A stretch of DNA of 5,415 nucleotides, taken from positions 1 to 5,415 of the forward strand of contig JALSPT010000194.1 of NCBI GenBank assembly GCA_026985785.1, in the 5' to 3' direction. Positions 1 through 5,415 of the stretch are shown piece after piece (the stretch's first letter is position 1; every line of letters begins with the position of its first letter). The position numbers and the translations under genes were made by a program. The notes under the pieces were generated by a model. That model did not search any database, was not told the origin of the DNA, and saw nothing but the letters and a program-made list of their open reading frames with translations. The stretch is from Anaerolineales bacterium. Its GTDB lineage: Bacteria; Chloroflexota; Anaerolineae; Anaerolineales; DRMV01.

Positions 1-732
1 GAGCCCGGCGTGCTGGCTGCCGCCAACCGCGGCATCCTCTACATCGACGAGGTCAATCTGTTGGACGACCACGTGGTCGACCTGCTGCTGGATGCCGCCG
101 CCATGGGCGTCAACATCGTCGAGCGCGAGGGGATTTCCTTTTGGCACCCGGCGCGCTTCATCCTCGTGGGCACGATGAACCCCGAAGAAGGCGACCTGCG
201 CCCGCAGTTGCTCGACCGTTTTGCCCTGGCCGTAGACATCCGTGGCGTGACCGACCCCGCCCAACGGGTGGAGATCATCGAGCGTAACATCGCTTTCGAA
301 GCCGACCCGGAGGGTTTTCGCGAGGCCTGGCTGCCCCATGAGCAGGCGCTGGCCGAGCGCATCCTCCGCGCCCGCGACCTGCTCCCCGATGTCGCCTACA
401 CCAGCCGCGACCTACTGACCATCGCCACCTTCACCGCCTCGCTGGGCGTAGACGGCCACCGCGCCGACATGGTGATTCTCAAGGCCGCTCGTGCCCAGGC
501 CGCTTTCGAAGGGCGGCGCGCCATCACCACCGAAGACATCATGCTGGCCGCCGAACTCGCCCTGCCCCATCGCCTGAAGCGCACGCCGTTAGGGCAAAGC
601 GAAGTCTCCTTCGCCGAACTACAAGAGCGGTTGAGCGAACTGGTAGGGGAAAGCCGTCCCCAACCGCCTTCCACCGAGCCGCGCCGCCACCGCTCGGAGG
701 CCGAAAAGGCAAAAAAAGTGCTGGGGGCGTGA
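1..732 (+). CDS. chlI: Magnesium/cobalt chelatase AAA+ ATPase segment, ChlI/BchI type (5' partial)
   Basis: This is the motor part of a Mg- or Co-chelatase: a cytoplasmic AAA+ ATPase that forms a ring and drives metal insertion into a tetrapyrrole by the large subunit (ChlH or CobN). The reading frame is open from base 1, and the Walker A region lies off the left edge. Counting from the window edge, Walker B is at residues 11-17 (ILYIDE), and sensor 1 is the N of GTMNPEEG near residue 60. An arginine-finger segment, LRPQLLDRF, follows. A sensor 2-like GHRAD helix leads into a KAARAQAAFEGR block typical of ChlI. The C-terminal tail is basic and ends EKAKKVLGA. The next frame begins inside the stop codon (GTGA), and an A7 slippery run lies four codons before the stop, so this may be the unshifted product of a longer chlD gene. 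The family call is firm; whether the metal is Mg or Co cannot be read here, and cobalt is my preference. Confidence 0.9.
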   Translation, partial: EPGVLAAANRGILYIDEVNLLDDHVVDLLLDAAAMGVNIVEREGISFWHPARFILVGTMNPEEGDLRPQLLDRFALAVDIRGVTDPAQRVEIIERNIAFEADPEGFREAWLPHEQALAERILRARDLLPDVAYTSRDLLTIATFTASLGVDGHRADMVILKAARAQAAFEGRRAITTEDIMLAAELALPHRLKRTPLGQSEVSFAELQERLSELVGESRPQPPSTEPRRHRSEAEKAKKVLGA

Positions 733-755
733 CGCTGAAGACCGACGCCGCGCCC
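696..755 (+). promoter_or_regulatory. Candidate -1 programmed ribosomal frameshift signal joining the ATPase and VWA frames
   Basis: Three elements sit in the order and spacing of known bacterial -1 signals such as dnaX. First, an SD-like GGAGG lies at 696-700, inside the coding region and too far (28 bases) from GTG 729 to serve it. Second, the heptamer A-AAA-AAA lies at 711-717 in the correct phase for a tandem slip (Lys712-714, Lys715-717), ten bases after GGAGG. Third, a GC-rich hairpin starts seven bases later: 725-731 pairs with 749-755 (six Watson-Crick pairs and one G-U) and may extend by 733-734 with 746-747. After a slip, reading continues at 717 (AGT) straight into the VWA frame with no stop. 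The unshifted ribosome adds V-L-G-A and stops at 730-732. RNA polymerase slippage on A7 is another possible mechanism, and a miscalled homopolymer (A8) would also explain the shift. Confidence 0.72.
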
Positions 756-1685
756 ACCCCCGCCAATGCCTTGCGGGCTGCACCGCAGGACGTCTTCCAG
801 AGCGGCGACGGGCGCTGGTGGGAGGGCGGCCAGCAAACCGATCTGAGCGCCCCGGCGTTCACGCCCCGCGAACTCACGACGCCCCAAGACCCGCGCACCC
901 GCCGCCAGAGTGGGCGCCGCTCGCAGACGCTGACCAGCCGCAAAAGCGGGCGTTACATCCGCGCCCGCCTTCCCCAGGGACGGGTGACCGATTTGGCCTT
1001 CGATGCCACCGTGCGCGCCGCCGCCCCCCATCAGCAGGAGCGGCGCGCCCATGCCCCGGCCAACGCCCCCGCGCTGATCCTCAAACCCCACGACCTGCGC
1101 GAAAAAGTGCGCGTCCGTAAGGCCGCCAACCTCATCCTCTTCGTCGTCGATGCCTCCTGGTCGATGGCGGTCTCCGAACGCATGGCCGCCACGAAGGGCG
1201 CCATCTTTTCTCTGCTGACCGATGCCTACCAACACCGCGACCGTGTGGGGCTAATTGTGTTTCAAAAGAACCGGGCGACGTTGGTTTTGCCGCCCACCCA
1301 GTCGGTGGATCTGGCCAGCCGGGCGCTGAAGAACATTCCCATCGGCGGCAAAACGCCGCTTTCGGCAGGGCTGGCGCTGGCCTATCAGGTCATCAAGCGC
1401 GAGAAGGTAGCCCATCCCGATGTGCGCCCGCTGCTGGTGGTGCTCACCGATGGCGCGGCCAACGTCTCCATGGACGCCGATATGCCGCCGCTGGAAGAAG
1501 CCCACCGCATCGCCGACCGCATTGCCGCCGAGGGCATCCAAAGCGTGGTGCTCAACATGGAACTGGCCGAATACGACCAAGGCTATGCCCGTGCCCTTGC
1601 CGAGCACTTGAAAGCCCCTTGCCATACCCTGGCCGACCTGCGCGCCGAAACCCTCTACACCACCGTCCGCACCATCCTGACCTGA
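729..1685 (+). CDS. chlD: VWA-domain chelatase subunit, ChlD/BchD C-terminal type, in -1 frame to the ATPase
   Basis: This is the VWA part of the medium chelatase subunit, which binds the AAA+ ring and couples it to the large subunit. Residues 1-60 are a Pro/Ala-rich linker. Residues 61-100 form a basic segment ending in DLAFDATVRAAAPH, the block that precedes the VWA domain in ChlD/cobaltochelatase fusions. The VWA domain starts near residue 133. Its MIDAS is complete: D141-x-S143-x-S145, T209 (GGKTPL) and D241 (LTDG). The only nearby start is GTG at 729, overlapping the previous stop as GTGA. Its SD is poor, because a G5 run lies one base upstream and GGAGG is 28 bases away. The frame stays open upstream through the A7 run at 711-717, so a -1 slip would give one ATPase-linker-VWA protein of at least 561 residues within the window. 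Independent coupled initiation at GTG is the alternative. Domain call firm; start and mode of expression uncertain. Confidence 0.87.
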   Translation: MTLKTDAAPTPANALRAAPQDVFQSGDGRWWEGGQQTDLSAPAFTPRELTTPQDPRTRRQSGRRSQTLTSRKSGRYIRARLPQGRVTDLAFDATVRAAAPHQQERRAHAPANAPALILKPHDLREKVRVRKAANLILFVVDASWSMAVSERMAATKGAIFSLLTDAYQHRDRVGLIVFQKNRATLVLPPTQSVDLASRALKNIPIGGKTPLSAGLALAYQVIKREKVAHPDVRPLLVVLTDGAANVSMDADMPPLEEAHRIADRIAAEGIQSVVLNMELAEYDQGYARALAEHLKAPCHTLADLRAETLYTTVRTILT

Positions 1686-1686
1686 C

Positions 1687-1704
1687 GCCGCCCGGCGGCC
1701 TTTT
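1687..1704 (+). terminator. Weak terminator-like hairpin or attenuator
   Basis: GCCGC at 1687-1691 pairs with GCGGC at 1695-1699 around a three-base loop, followed by C and four Ts (1701-1704). It begins one base after the VWA stop codon and ends directly at the GGAG ribosome binding site of the next gene. The stem is only five GC pairs and the T run is short, so complete termination is unlikely. Partial attenuation, a 3'-end stabiliser or chance in GC-rich DNA are all possible. Confidence 0.3.
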
Positions 1705-1708
1705 GGAG
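1705..1708 (+). promoter_or_regulatory. Ribosome binding site for the gene starting at 1715
   Basis: GGAG lies six bases before ATG 1715. It decides the start: the frame is open back to at least 1619, but that upstream part lies inside the VWA coding region and has no such signal. Confidence 0.7.
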
Positions 1709-1714
1709 ACGCTT

Positions 1715-2623
1715 ATGAAACGTGCCGTGAGTATCAGCATTGGCTCTTCCAAACGCGACAAGCGGGTGGAAATCGAACTGCTGGGCGAAAAGGTGCTGCT
1801 GGAACGCATCGGCACCGATGGCGATATGGAAAAAGCCGCTCGCCTGTTTGGCGAACTGGACGGCAAGGTGGATGCCTTTGGCGTGGGCGGCACTGACCTC
1901 GCCCTCCGTGTGGGTGACAAGGTTTACCCGCTGCACTCGGTGCGCTCGTTGGTGCGTTTTGTGCGCCATACGCCGGTGGTGGACGGCGGTGGGCTGAAAA
2001 ACACCTTGGAGTATCGCCTGGCTTCGTTCCTCGACGCTCACCTGGGCGATTACATCCGCGCTCACGGCGGCAAAAAGGCGCTCATCACCTCCAGCGCCGA
2101 CCGTTGGGGAATGGCCGCTTCGTTCGCCGATGCCGGTTACCAGACCGTCTTCGGCGACCTGATGTTTGGTCTGGGCGTACCTTTTCCGCTGCGCACTTTG
2201 CGGGGCGTCGAAATTCTGGCGGCGCTGCTGCTGCCGGTGGTGGGACGGCTGCCCTTCGAATGGCTCTACCCCACCGGCGAGAAGCAGGACGAATGGCTGC
2301 CCCGCTGGGAAAAATACTACCGCTGGGCAACCGTCATTGCCGGCGATTGCCACTATGTCAAACGCCATTTACCCCGCCGCCTGGAAGGTAAAATCGTGGT
2401 GACCAACACCACCGTGCCGGAAGATGTCCGCCGTTTCCGTGAAGTGGGCATCAAATACTTGGTCACCAGCACGCCGCTGCTGGATGGTCGCACCTTTGGC
2501 ACCAATTTGATGGAGGCTGCATTGGTGGCCGTGGCGGGCAAAGGCCGCCCGTTGACCGAGGAAGAAATCAGTACCTACCTGGATGAACTCGGCCTGGAGC
2601 CGCAGATCCAGGTGCTCAATTGA
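1715..2623 (+). CDS. Conserved protein of unknown function (family often auto-labelled quinate 5-dehydrogenase)
   Basis: The protein is 302 residues, soluble, with no signal peptide and no clear membrane helix. I recognise the N-terminal pattern (SIGSSKRDKRVEIELLGEK at 8-26, then ERIGTDGD at 30-37) from a family seen in Firmicutes and Chloroflexota that databases often call quinate 5-dehydrogenase. I know of no experimental basis for that name. A classical Rossmann GxGxxG loop is not obvious. GVGGTDL (56-62) follows a strand, and there is a VVDGGGLKNTLE block at 88-99. Another notable block is TNTTVPEDVRRFREVGIKYLVTSTP (230-254), which looks like an alternating strand-helix fold. Other landmarks are a WLYPTGEKQDEW segment near 183-194 and GDCHYVKRHLP at 210-220. 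The start is chosen by GGAG at 1705-1708. The next gene follows after nine bases, which suggests they act together. The function is unassigned; the dehydrogenase label should not be taken as evidence. Confidence 0.82.
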   Translation: MKRAVSISIGSSKRDKRVEIELLGEKVLLERIGTDGDMEKAARLFGELDGKVDAFGVGGTDLALRVGDKVYPLHSVRSLVRFVRHTPVVDGGGLKNTLEYRLASFLDAHLGDYIRAHGGKKALITSSADRWGMAASFADAGYQTVFGDLMFGLGVPFPLRTLRGVEILAALLLPVVGRLPFEWLYPTGEKQDEWLPRWEKYYRWATVIAGDCHYVKRHLPRRLEGKIVVTNTTVPEDVRRFREVGIKYLVTSTPLLDGRTFGTNLMEAALVAVAGKGRPLTEEEISTYLDELGLEPQIQVLN

Positions 2624-2627
2624 GGAG
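2622..2627 (+). promoter_or_regulatory. Ribosome binding site overlapping the upstream stop codon
   Basis: GAGGAG shares its first two bases with the TGA at 2621-2623 and lies five bases before ATG 2633. A ribosome terminating on the upstream gene would sit on this site, so translational coupling of the two genes is likely. Confidence 0.75.
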
Positions 2628-2632
2628 CCCCG

Positions 2633-3430
2633 ATGGACGCGGTATTGCTGGCCGGTGGGGTGCCCACCCCCGATGACCCGCTGTATGCCCTCACCCAGGG
2701 GCGCCCCAAGGCGCTGTTGCCTCTTGCGGGCAAGCCGATGGCGCAATGGGTGGTGGACGCCTTGGACGGGGCGACCACCGTGGAGCGCATCGTGGTCGTC
2801 GGGCTGCCCGCCACCGACGTCCTACACGCCCGCAAGCCCATGACCTACATTCCCGGCGCAGGCGACCTTTTGGACAACATCCTGGCAGGTTTGCGGGAGG
2901 TGTTACGCCTCAACCCGGCCTCGGAATTCACCCTGCTGGCCTCCAGCGACATCCCCGCCGTGACCGCCGAGATTGTGGACGCGATGGCCGTGGACGCAAC
3001 CCGCGAGGCTATGGACGTGGTGTACCATGTCGTCACCCGTGAGACGATGGAAGCGCGTTTCCCCGGCGCCAACCGCACCTACCTGCGTCTGCGGGATGTG
3101 GCGGTGTGCGGCGCCGACCTGAACGTCGTGCGCACCGGCATCGTGCACGGCCAGGTGGCCGAGCAGGTACGGCGCATCATCGCCGCCCGCAAGAACCCGC
3201 TGCAAGAGGCGGCCATCGTGGGTTGGAAGTTGCTGTTGATGGTAGCCTTGCGGCGCTGGACGCTCGCCCAGGTGGCCGCGGAGGTCACCCGGCGGCTGCA
3301 CATTGTTGGCGCAGTGCATGTGACCCCCTATGCCGAAGCAGCGATGGACGTCGACAAGCCGCATCAGTTCGAAATTTTGCAGCGCGACCTGGCTGCTCGC
3401 CAACATTCCCTTGCCGAGGAACCCCAATGA
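2633..3430 (+). CDS. MobA-like nucleotidyltransferase family protein
   Basis: The protein is 265 residues with a GT-A/Rossmann-like nucleotidyltransferase fold, expected to transfer a nucleotide from an NTP to a phosphorylated or small-molecule acceptor. LAGG at 6-9 opens the nucleotide-binding loop, and PKALLPLAGKPM at 25-36 carries the conserved lysine (K26). LLASSDIP at 101-108 supplies the metal-binding aspartate D106 in the DxP position of MobA. The usual GxGTRL stretch after LAGG is replaced by VPTPDDPLYALTQGR, which seems characteristic of this subfamily. The C-terminal part (about 165-240) is helical and ends in MDVDKPHQFEIL, the VDxP-type closing motif of MobA/GlmU-like enzymes. GAGGAG at 2622-2627, overlapping the upstream stop codon, gives a strong site five bases from ATG. 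The stop overlaps the glycosyltransferase start (ATGA). Substrate unknown; cobamide, molybdopterin, sugar-phosphate and lipid precursors are all possible. Confidence 0.88.
   Translation: MDAVLLAGGVPTPDDPLYALTQGRPKALLPLAGKPMAQWVVDALDGATTVERIVVVGLPATDVLHARKPMTYIPGAGDLLDNILAGLREVLRLNPASEFTLLASSDIPAVTAEIVDAMAVDATREAMDVVYHVVTRETMEARFPGANRTYLRLRDVAVCGADLNVVRTGIVHGQVAEQVRRIIAARKNPLQEAAIVGWKLLLMVALRRWTLAQVAAEVTRRLHIVGAVHVTPYAEAAMDVDKPHQFEILQRDLAARQHSLAEEPQ
3416..3420 (+). promoter_or_regulatory. Ribosome binding site for the glycosyltransferase
   Basis: GAGGA lies six bases before ATG 3427, inside the end of the nucleotidyltransferase gene. It supports the ATG that overlaps the TGA (ATGA) and argues against the longer in-frame extension back to 3106, which would read through the nucleotidyltransferase coding region in another frame. 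Confidence 0.7.
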
Positions 3431-4134
3431 GCCAGCGTGATTACACTGTGACCGTGGTCATTCCGGCCTACAATGAAGAGCAAACCATACGCGCCATCCT
3501 GGAGCGTGTCGCCGCGACCGGCATTCCCAACGAAATCGTGGTGGTGGACGACGGCTCCACCGACCGCACGCGGCAGATTCTGGAGGAACTGGCACAGCAG
3601 CAAGCCGTGCCCGGCCTCAAAATCTTCTACCACGAACGCAACCAGGGGAAAGGCGCCGCCCTGCGCACCGCTTTTCAGCACGCCACCGGCGACGTCATCA
3701 TCATTCAGGACGCCGACTTGGAGTACGACCCCCGCCACTACCCGGAACTGTTGCAGCCTATCGACGAAGGGCTGGCTGATGTGGTGTATGGCTCGCGTTT
3801 CCTGGGCGCGCCGCGGCGGCCAATCCTCTTTTGGAACATGGTCGCCAACAAAATCCTCACCCTGGTCACCAACATCCTCTACAACACCATCCTCTCGGAT
3901 ATGGAAACCGGCTACAAGGTCTTCAAGCGCGAGGTGGTGGCCGACATGCCGCTGCACGCCCGCAGTTTTGACTTCGAGCCGGAGTTCACCGCCAAGGTGC
4001 TCAAGCGCGGCTACCGCATTTTCGAGGTGCCGATCGCTTTCAACCCCCGCGATTACACCGAGGGGAAGAAGATCAAGGCACACGACGGCGTGATCGCGCT
4101 GTGGACGCTGCTCAAATATCGTTTCGTGGATTGA
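3427..4134 (+). CDS. Family 2 glycosyltransferase, dolichyl/polyprenyl-phosphate sugar synthase type
   Basis: The protein is 235 residues, about the length of a single-domain DPM1-like enzyme. The expected role is transfer of a sugar from a nucleotide sugar to a polyprenyl phosphate or similar acceptor at the inner face of the membrane. GT-A motifs appear in order: VVIPAYNEE (10-18), VVDDGSTD (39-46), a GKGAALRTAF helix (74-83), the metal-binding DAD in QDADLEYDP (94-102) and YGSRF (121-125). TGYKVF (161-166), FDFEPEF (181-187) and the arginine of NPRDYTEGKKI (206-216) complete the acceptor side. There is no C-terminal transmembrane pair; a hydrophobic stretch at 133-157 may be amphipathic. 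The ATGA overlap with the nucleotidyltransferase suggests coupled translation, and possibly that the pair makes and uses an activated sugar, though nothing in the sequence proves this. Family call firm; sugar and acceptor unknown. Confidence 0.92.
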   Translation: MSQRDYTVTVVIPAYNEEQTIRAILERVAATGIPNEIVVVDDGSTDRTRQILEELAQQQAVPGLKIFYHERNQGKGAALRTAFQHATGDVIIIQDADLEYDPRHYPELLQPIDEGLADVVYGSRFLGAPRRPILFWNMVANKILTLVTNILYNTILSDMETGYKVFKREVVADMPLHARSFDFEPEFTAKVLKRGYRIFEVPIAFNPRDYTEGKKIKAHDGVIALWTLLKYRFVD

Positions 4135-4136
4135 TG

Positions 4137-4143
4137 GGAGGTG
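4137..4143 (+). promoter_or_regulatory. Strong ribosome binding site that fixes the cyclase start
   Basis: GGAGGTG is a seven-base match to the anti-SD core and ends three bases before ATG 4147. The in-frame GTG at 4141 lies inside this site, so it cannot use it; ATG 4147 is the better start. Confidence 0.8.
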
Positions 4144-4146
4144 CCG

Positions 4147-4785
4147 ATGCCCCGCATTTACGACCTTTCCGTGCCTGTCGCCCCCGGCAAAATCCCGATC
4201 TGGCCGGGCGATCCGGAGCCGGTGCTGGCGCGTTTTGCCAAGATGGAAGACGGCAGCGAGGCCAACGTCTCGCAATTGAGCGCCTGCGTGCACCTGGGAA
4301 CGCACATCGACGCGCCGTACCACTTCATCCCCGACGGCGCGACGGTGGAGCGGCTGCCGCTGGAAACGCTCATCGGCGAGGCTGACGTCATCGATTTCAC
4401 CCACCTGAACGGCCATATCACCGCCGCCGCGCTGGAAGCCGCCGCCATCCCGCCGCAAGCCACGCGCCTGCTCTTCAAAACCCGCAATTCGGCCTGGTGG
4501 GCCGCGGGCGATCCCGATTTCCACCCCGACTACATCGCCCTTACGGACGACGCCGCCGCTTACCTGGTGGCGCGCGGTGTGCGCCTGGTGGGCATCGACT
4601 ACCTTTCCATTGCCCCTTACGACGACCCCGGCCCCACCCACCGCACCCTGTTGCGCGCCGGGGTGGTGATCATCGAAACCCTCGACCTCTCTGCCGTGCC
4701 TGCGGGGCGCTACACGCTGCATTGCCTGCCGCTCAAACTGGTGGGCAGCGAAGGTGCGCCGGCGCGGGTGGTGCTGACGGCATAG
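4147..4785 (+). CDS. Cyclase family metal hydrolase, kynurenine-formamidase-like
   Basis: The protein is 212 residues, the usual length for the KynB/cyclase family (Pfam Cyclase), whose members use a two-metal site to hydrolyse N-formylkynurenine, isatin or other amides and lactones in the cytoplasm. The start MPRIYDLSVPVAPGKIPIWPGDP matches the family opening, with WPGDP at 19-23. The signature HLGTHIDAPYHF is at 49-60. All six metal or catalytic positions known from KynB structures are present: H49, H53, D55 and H59 in the signature, then H165 (PTHRTLL) and E177 (IIETLDL), with the same 12-residue spacing as in KynB. The C-terminal LPLKLVGSEGAPARVVL is also typical. No tryptophan-degradation gene lies nearby, so the substrate cannot be inferred. 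The gene follows the glycosyltransferase after 12 bases. Active enzyme likely; substrate open. Confidence 0.9.
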   Translation: MPRIYDLSVPVAPGKIPIWPGDPEPVLARFAKMEDGSEANVSQLSACVHLGTHIDAPYHFIPDGATVERLPLETLIGEADVIDFTHLNGHITAAALEAAAIPPQATRLLFKTRNSAWWAAGDPDFHPDYIALTDDAAAYLVARGVRLVGIDYLSIAPYDDPGPTHRTLLRAGVVIIETLDLSAVPAGRYTLHCLPLKLVGSEGAPARVVLTA

Positions 4786-4804
4786 CCTTCCCCGAAATGC
4801 TCCC

Positions 4805-5415
4805 ATGACCGCTCCCTTTTCTTTCGAACTCCTGGCAACCGACGGCCAAGCGCGCGCCGGCGTGTTCCACACCCCCCACGGCGACCTGCTGACGCCCGTC
4901 TTCGCTCCCGTGGGCACCCAGGCCACGGTCAAAGCCGTCACACCGGCACAACTGGAAGCCCTCGGCGCCAGCCTGGTGCTCGCAAACACCTACCACCTCT
5001 ACCTGCGCCCCGGCGACGACCTGGTGGCCGAGATGGGCGGCCTGCACCAGTTCATGCAGTGGCCGCACCCCATGTTGACCGACTCCGGCGGCTTTCAGGT
5101 GTTCTCGCTGGCCAAAATCCGCGAAATCGATGCCGACGGGGTGACCTTCCGCAGCCACCTCGACGGCTCGCTGCATCGCTTCACGCCGGAAAAGTCCATT
5201 GCCATCCAGGAAAACTTGGGCGCGGACATCATCATGGCGTTGGACGAATGCCCGCCGCCCTACGACCGCGCCTACAACGAAGAGGCGTTAGCCCGCACCC
5301 ACGCCTGGGCCGAGCGCAGCCTGAAAGCCCACACCCGCCCCGACCAGGCGCTGTTCGGCATCGTGCAGGGCGGCGTGTTCCCCGACCTGCGGGAGCAATC
5401 GGCGGCGTTCATCGC
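4805..5415 (+). CDS. tgt: Queuine tRNA-ribosyltransferase (3' partial)
   Basis: TGT exchanges the guanine at the wobble position 34 of GUN-anticodon tRNAs for the queuosine precursor preQ1. The 203 visible residues cover the first part of the TIM barrel. The opening MTAPFSFELLATDGQARAG and TPVFAPVGTQATVKAVTP are family-typical, followed by NTYHLYLRPG (61-70). Substrate-site residues are in place: D93 in DSGGFQVFSL, D147 and C149 in MALDECPP, and Q188 in FGIVQGG. The nucleophile aspartate and the zinc site near the C-terminus lie beyond the right edge. ATG 4805 is the first start after an in-frame TGA at 4775-4777, so the start is well bounded, yet the preceding 19 bases hold no good SD. Translation may depend on coupling with the cyclase gene. 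Family call very secure. Neighbouring queuosine genes, if any, would lie downstream. Confidence 0.96.
   Translation, partial: MTAPFSFELLATDGQARAGVFHTPHGDLLTPVFAPVGTQATVKAVTPAQLEALGASLVLANTYHLYLRPGDDLVAEMGGLHQFMQWPHPMLTDSGGFQVFSLAKIREIDADGVTFRSHLDGSLHRFTPEKSIAIQENLGADIIMALDECPPPYDRAYNEEALARTHAWAERSLKAHTRPDQALFGIVQGGVFPDLREQSAAFI

Noticed and set aside
651..710. The proline/arginine-rich end of the ATPase frame as a degraded or pseudogene tail
   Set aside because: The linker is typical for chelatase subunits, both frames stay open across it, and the SD-like element and heptamer give a functional explanation.
396..1235. Antisense open frame of 279 codons over the chelatase junction
   Set aside because: It is a Gly/Arg/Ala-rich shadow of the ATPase and VWA genes with no recognisable domain and no ribosome binding site logic.
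1619..1714. N-terminal extension of the conserved unknown protein
   Set aside because: It would overlap the VWA coding region, has low-complexity content and no SD, whereas ATG 1715 has GGAG six bases upstream and the family-typical start.
1655..2368. Antisense open frame of 237 codons
   Set aside because: Shadow of the conserved unknown gene; composition biased and no family resemblance.
3106..3426. N-terminal extension of the glycosyltransferase
   Set aside because: It is an Arg/Ala-rich out-of-frame reading of the nucleotidyltransferase; the real protein begins at the ATGA overlap just before the VVIPAYNEE motif.
4141..4146. GTG start two codons upstream for the cyclase
   Set aside because: The GTG lies within the GGAGGTG ribosome binding site itself, so ATG 4147 is preferred.
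3364..4989. Very long antisense open frame (541 codons) across three genes
   Set aside because: The sense strand holds three clearly recognised proteins there. The antisense translation is His/Gly/Arg/Val-rich with no motif, as expected from the mirror frame of GC-rich codons.

Overview
The window is GC-rich, tightly packed bacterial DNA. All seven protein-coding segments lie on the + strand and are separated by at most 29 bases or overlap by four, so it reads as part of one long operon or transcription unit. No mobile element, CRISPR array, tRNA or rRNA is visible, and there is no non-coding stretch above 30 bases. The style of the proteins, especially the MobA-like nucleotidyltransferase and the conserved unknown upstream of it, resembles Chloroflexota (Anaerolineae-like) genomes. 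This is an inference from remembered family resemblance, not a search.

Region 1 (1-1685) holds a metal-chelatase motor. An AAA+ ATPase segment of the ChlI/BchI type is cut off by the left edge. A VWA-domain segment of the ChlD type follows in the -1 frame, overlapping it by GTGA. The junction carries the three parts of a classical -1 programmed frameshift signal: an SD-like GGAGG, an in-frame A-AAA-AAA heptamer ten bases later, and a GC hairpin seven bases after that. One message could therefore give both a small ChlI-like subunit and a full-length ChlD-like subunit. This arrangement has been described for chlD genes that work with CobN in cobalt chelation. It is the most interesting element here.

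Region 2 (1715-3430) holds a conserved protein of unknown function (a family I remember being auto-labelled quinate 5-dehydrogenase) and a MobA-like nucleotidyltransferase with a non-standard nucleotide loop. Region 3 (3427-4134) is a family 2 glycosyltransferase of the dolichyl/polyprenyl-phosphate sugar synthase type. Region 4 (4147-4785) is a kynurenine-formamidase-like cyclase with all expected metal ligands. Region 5 (4805 to the right edge) is the N-terminal two thirds or less of queuine tRNA-ribosyltransferase (tgt).

The genes do not form one evident pathway. Chelatase (cobamide or tetrapyrrole), nucleotidyl and sugar transfer, amide or lactone hydrolysis and tRNA modification appear to share a transcript as a mixed housekeeping operon. 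The tight couplings are within the chelatase pair, between the unknown protein and the nucleotidyltransferase, and between the nucleotidyltransferase and the glycosyltransferase.
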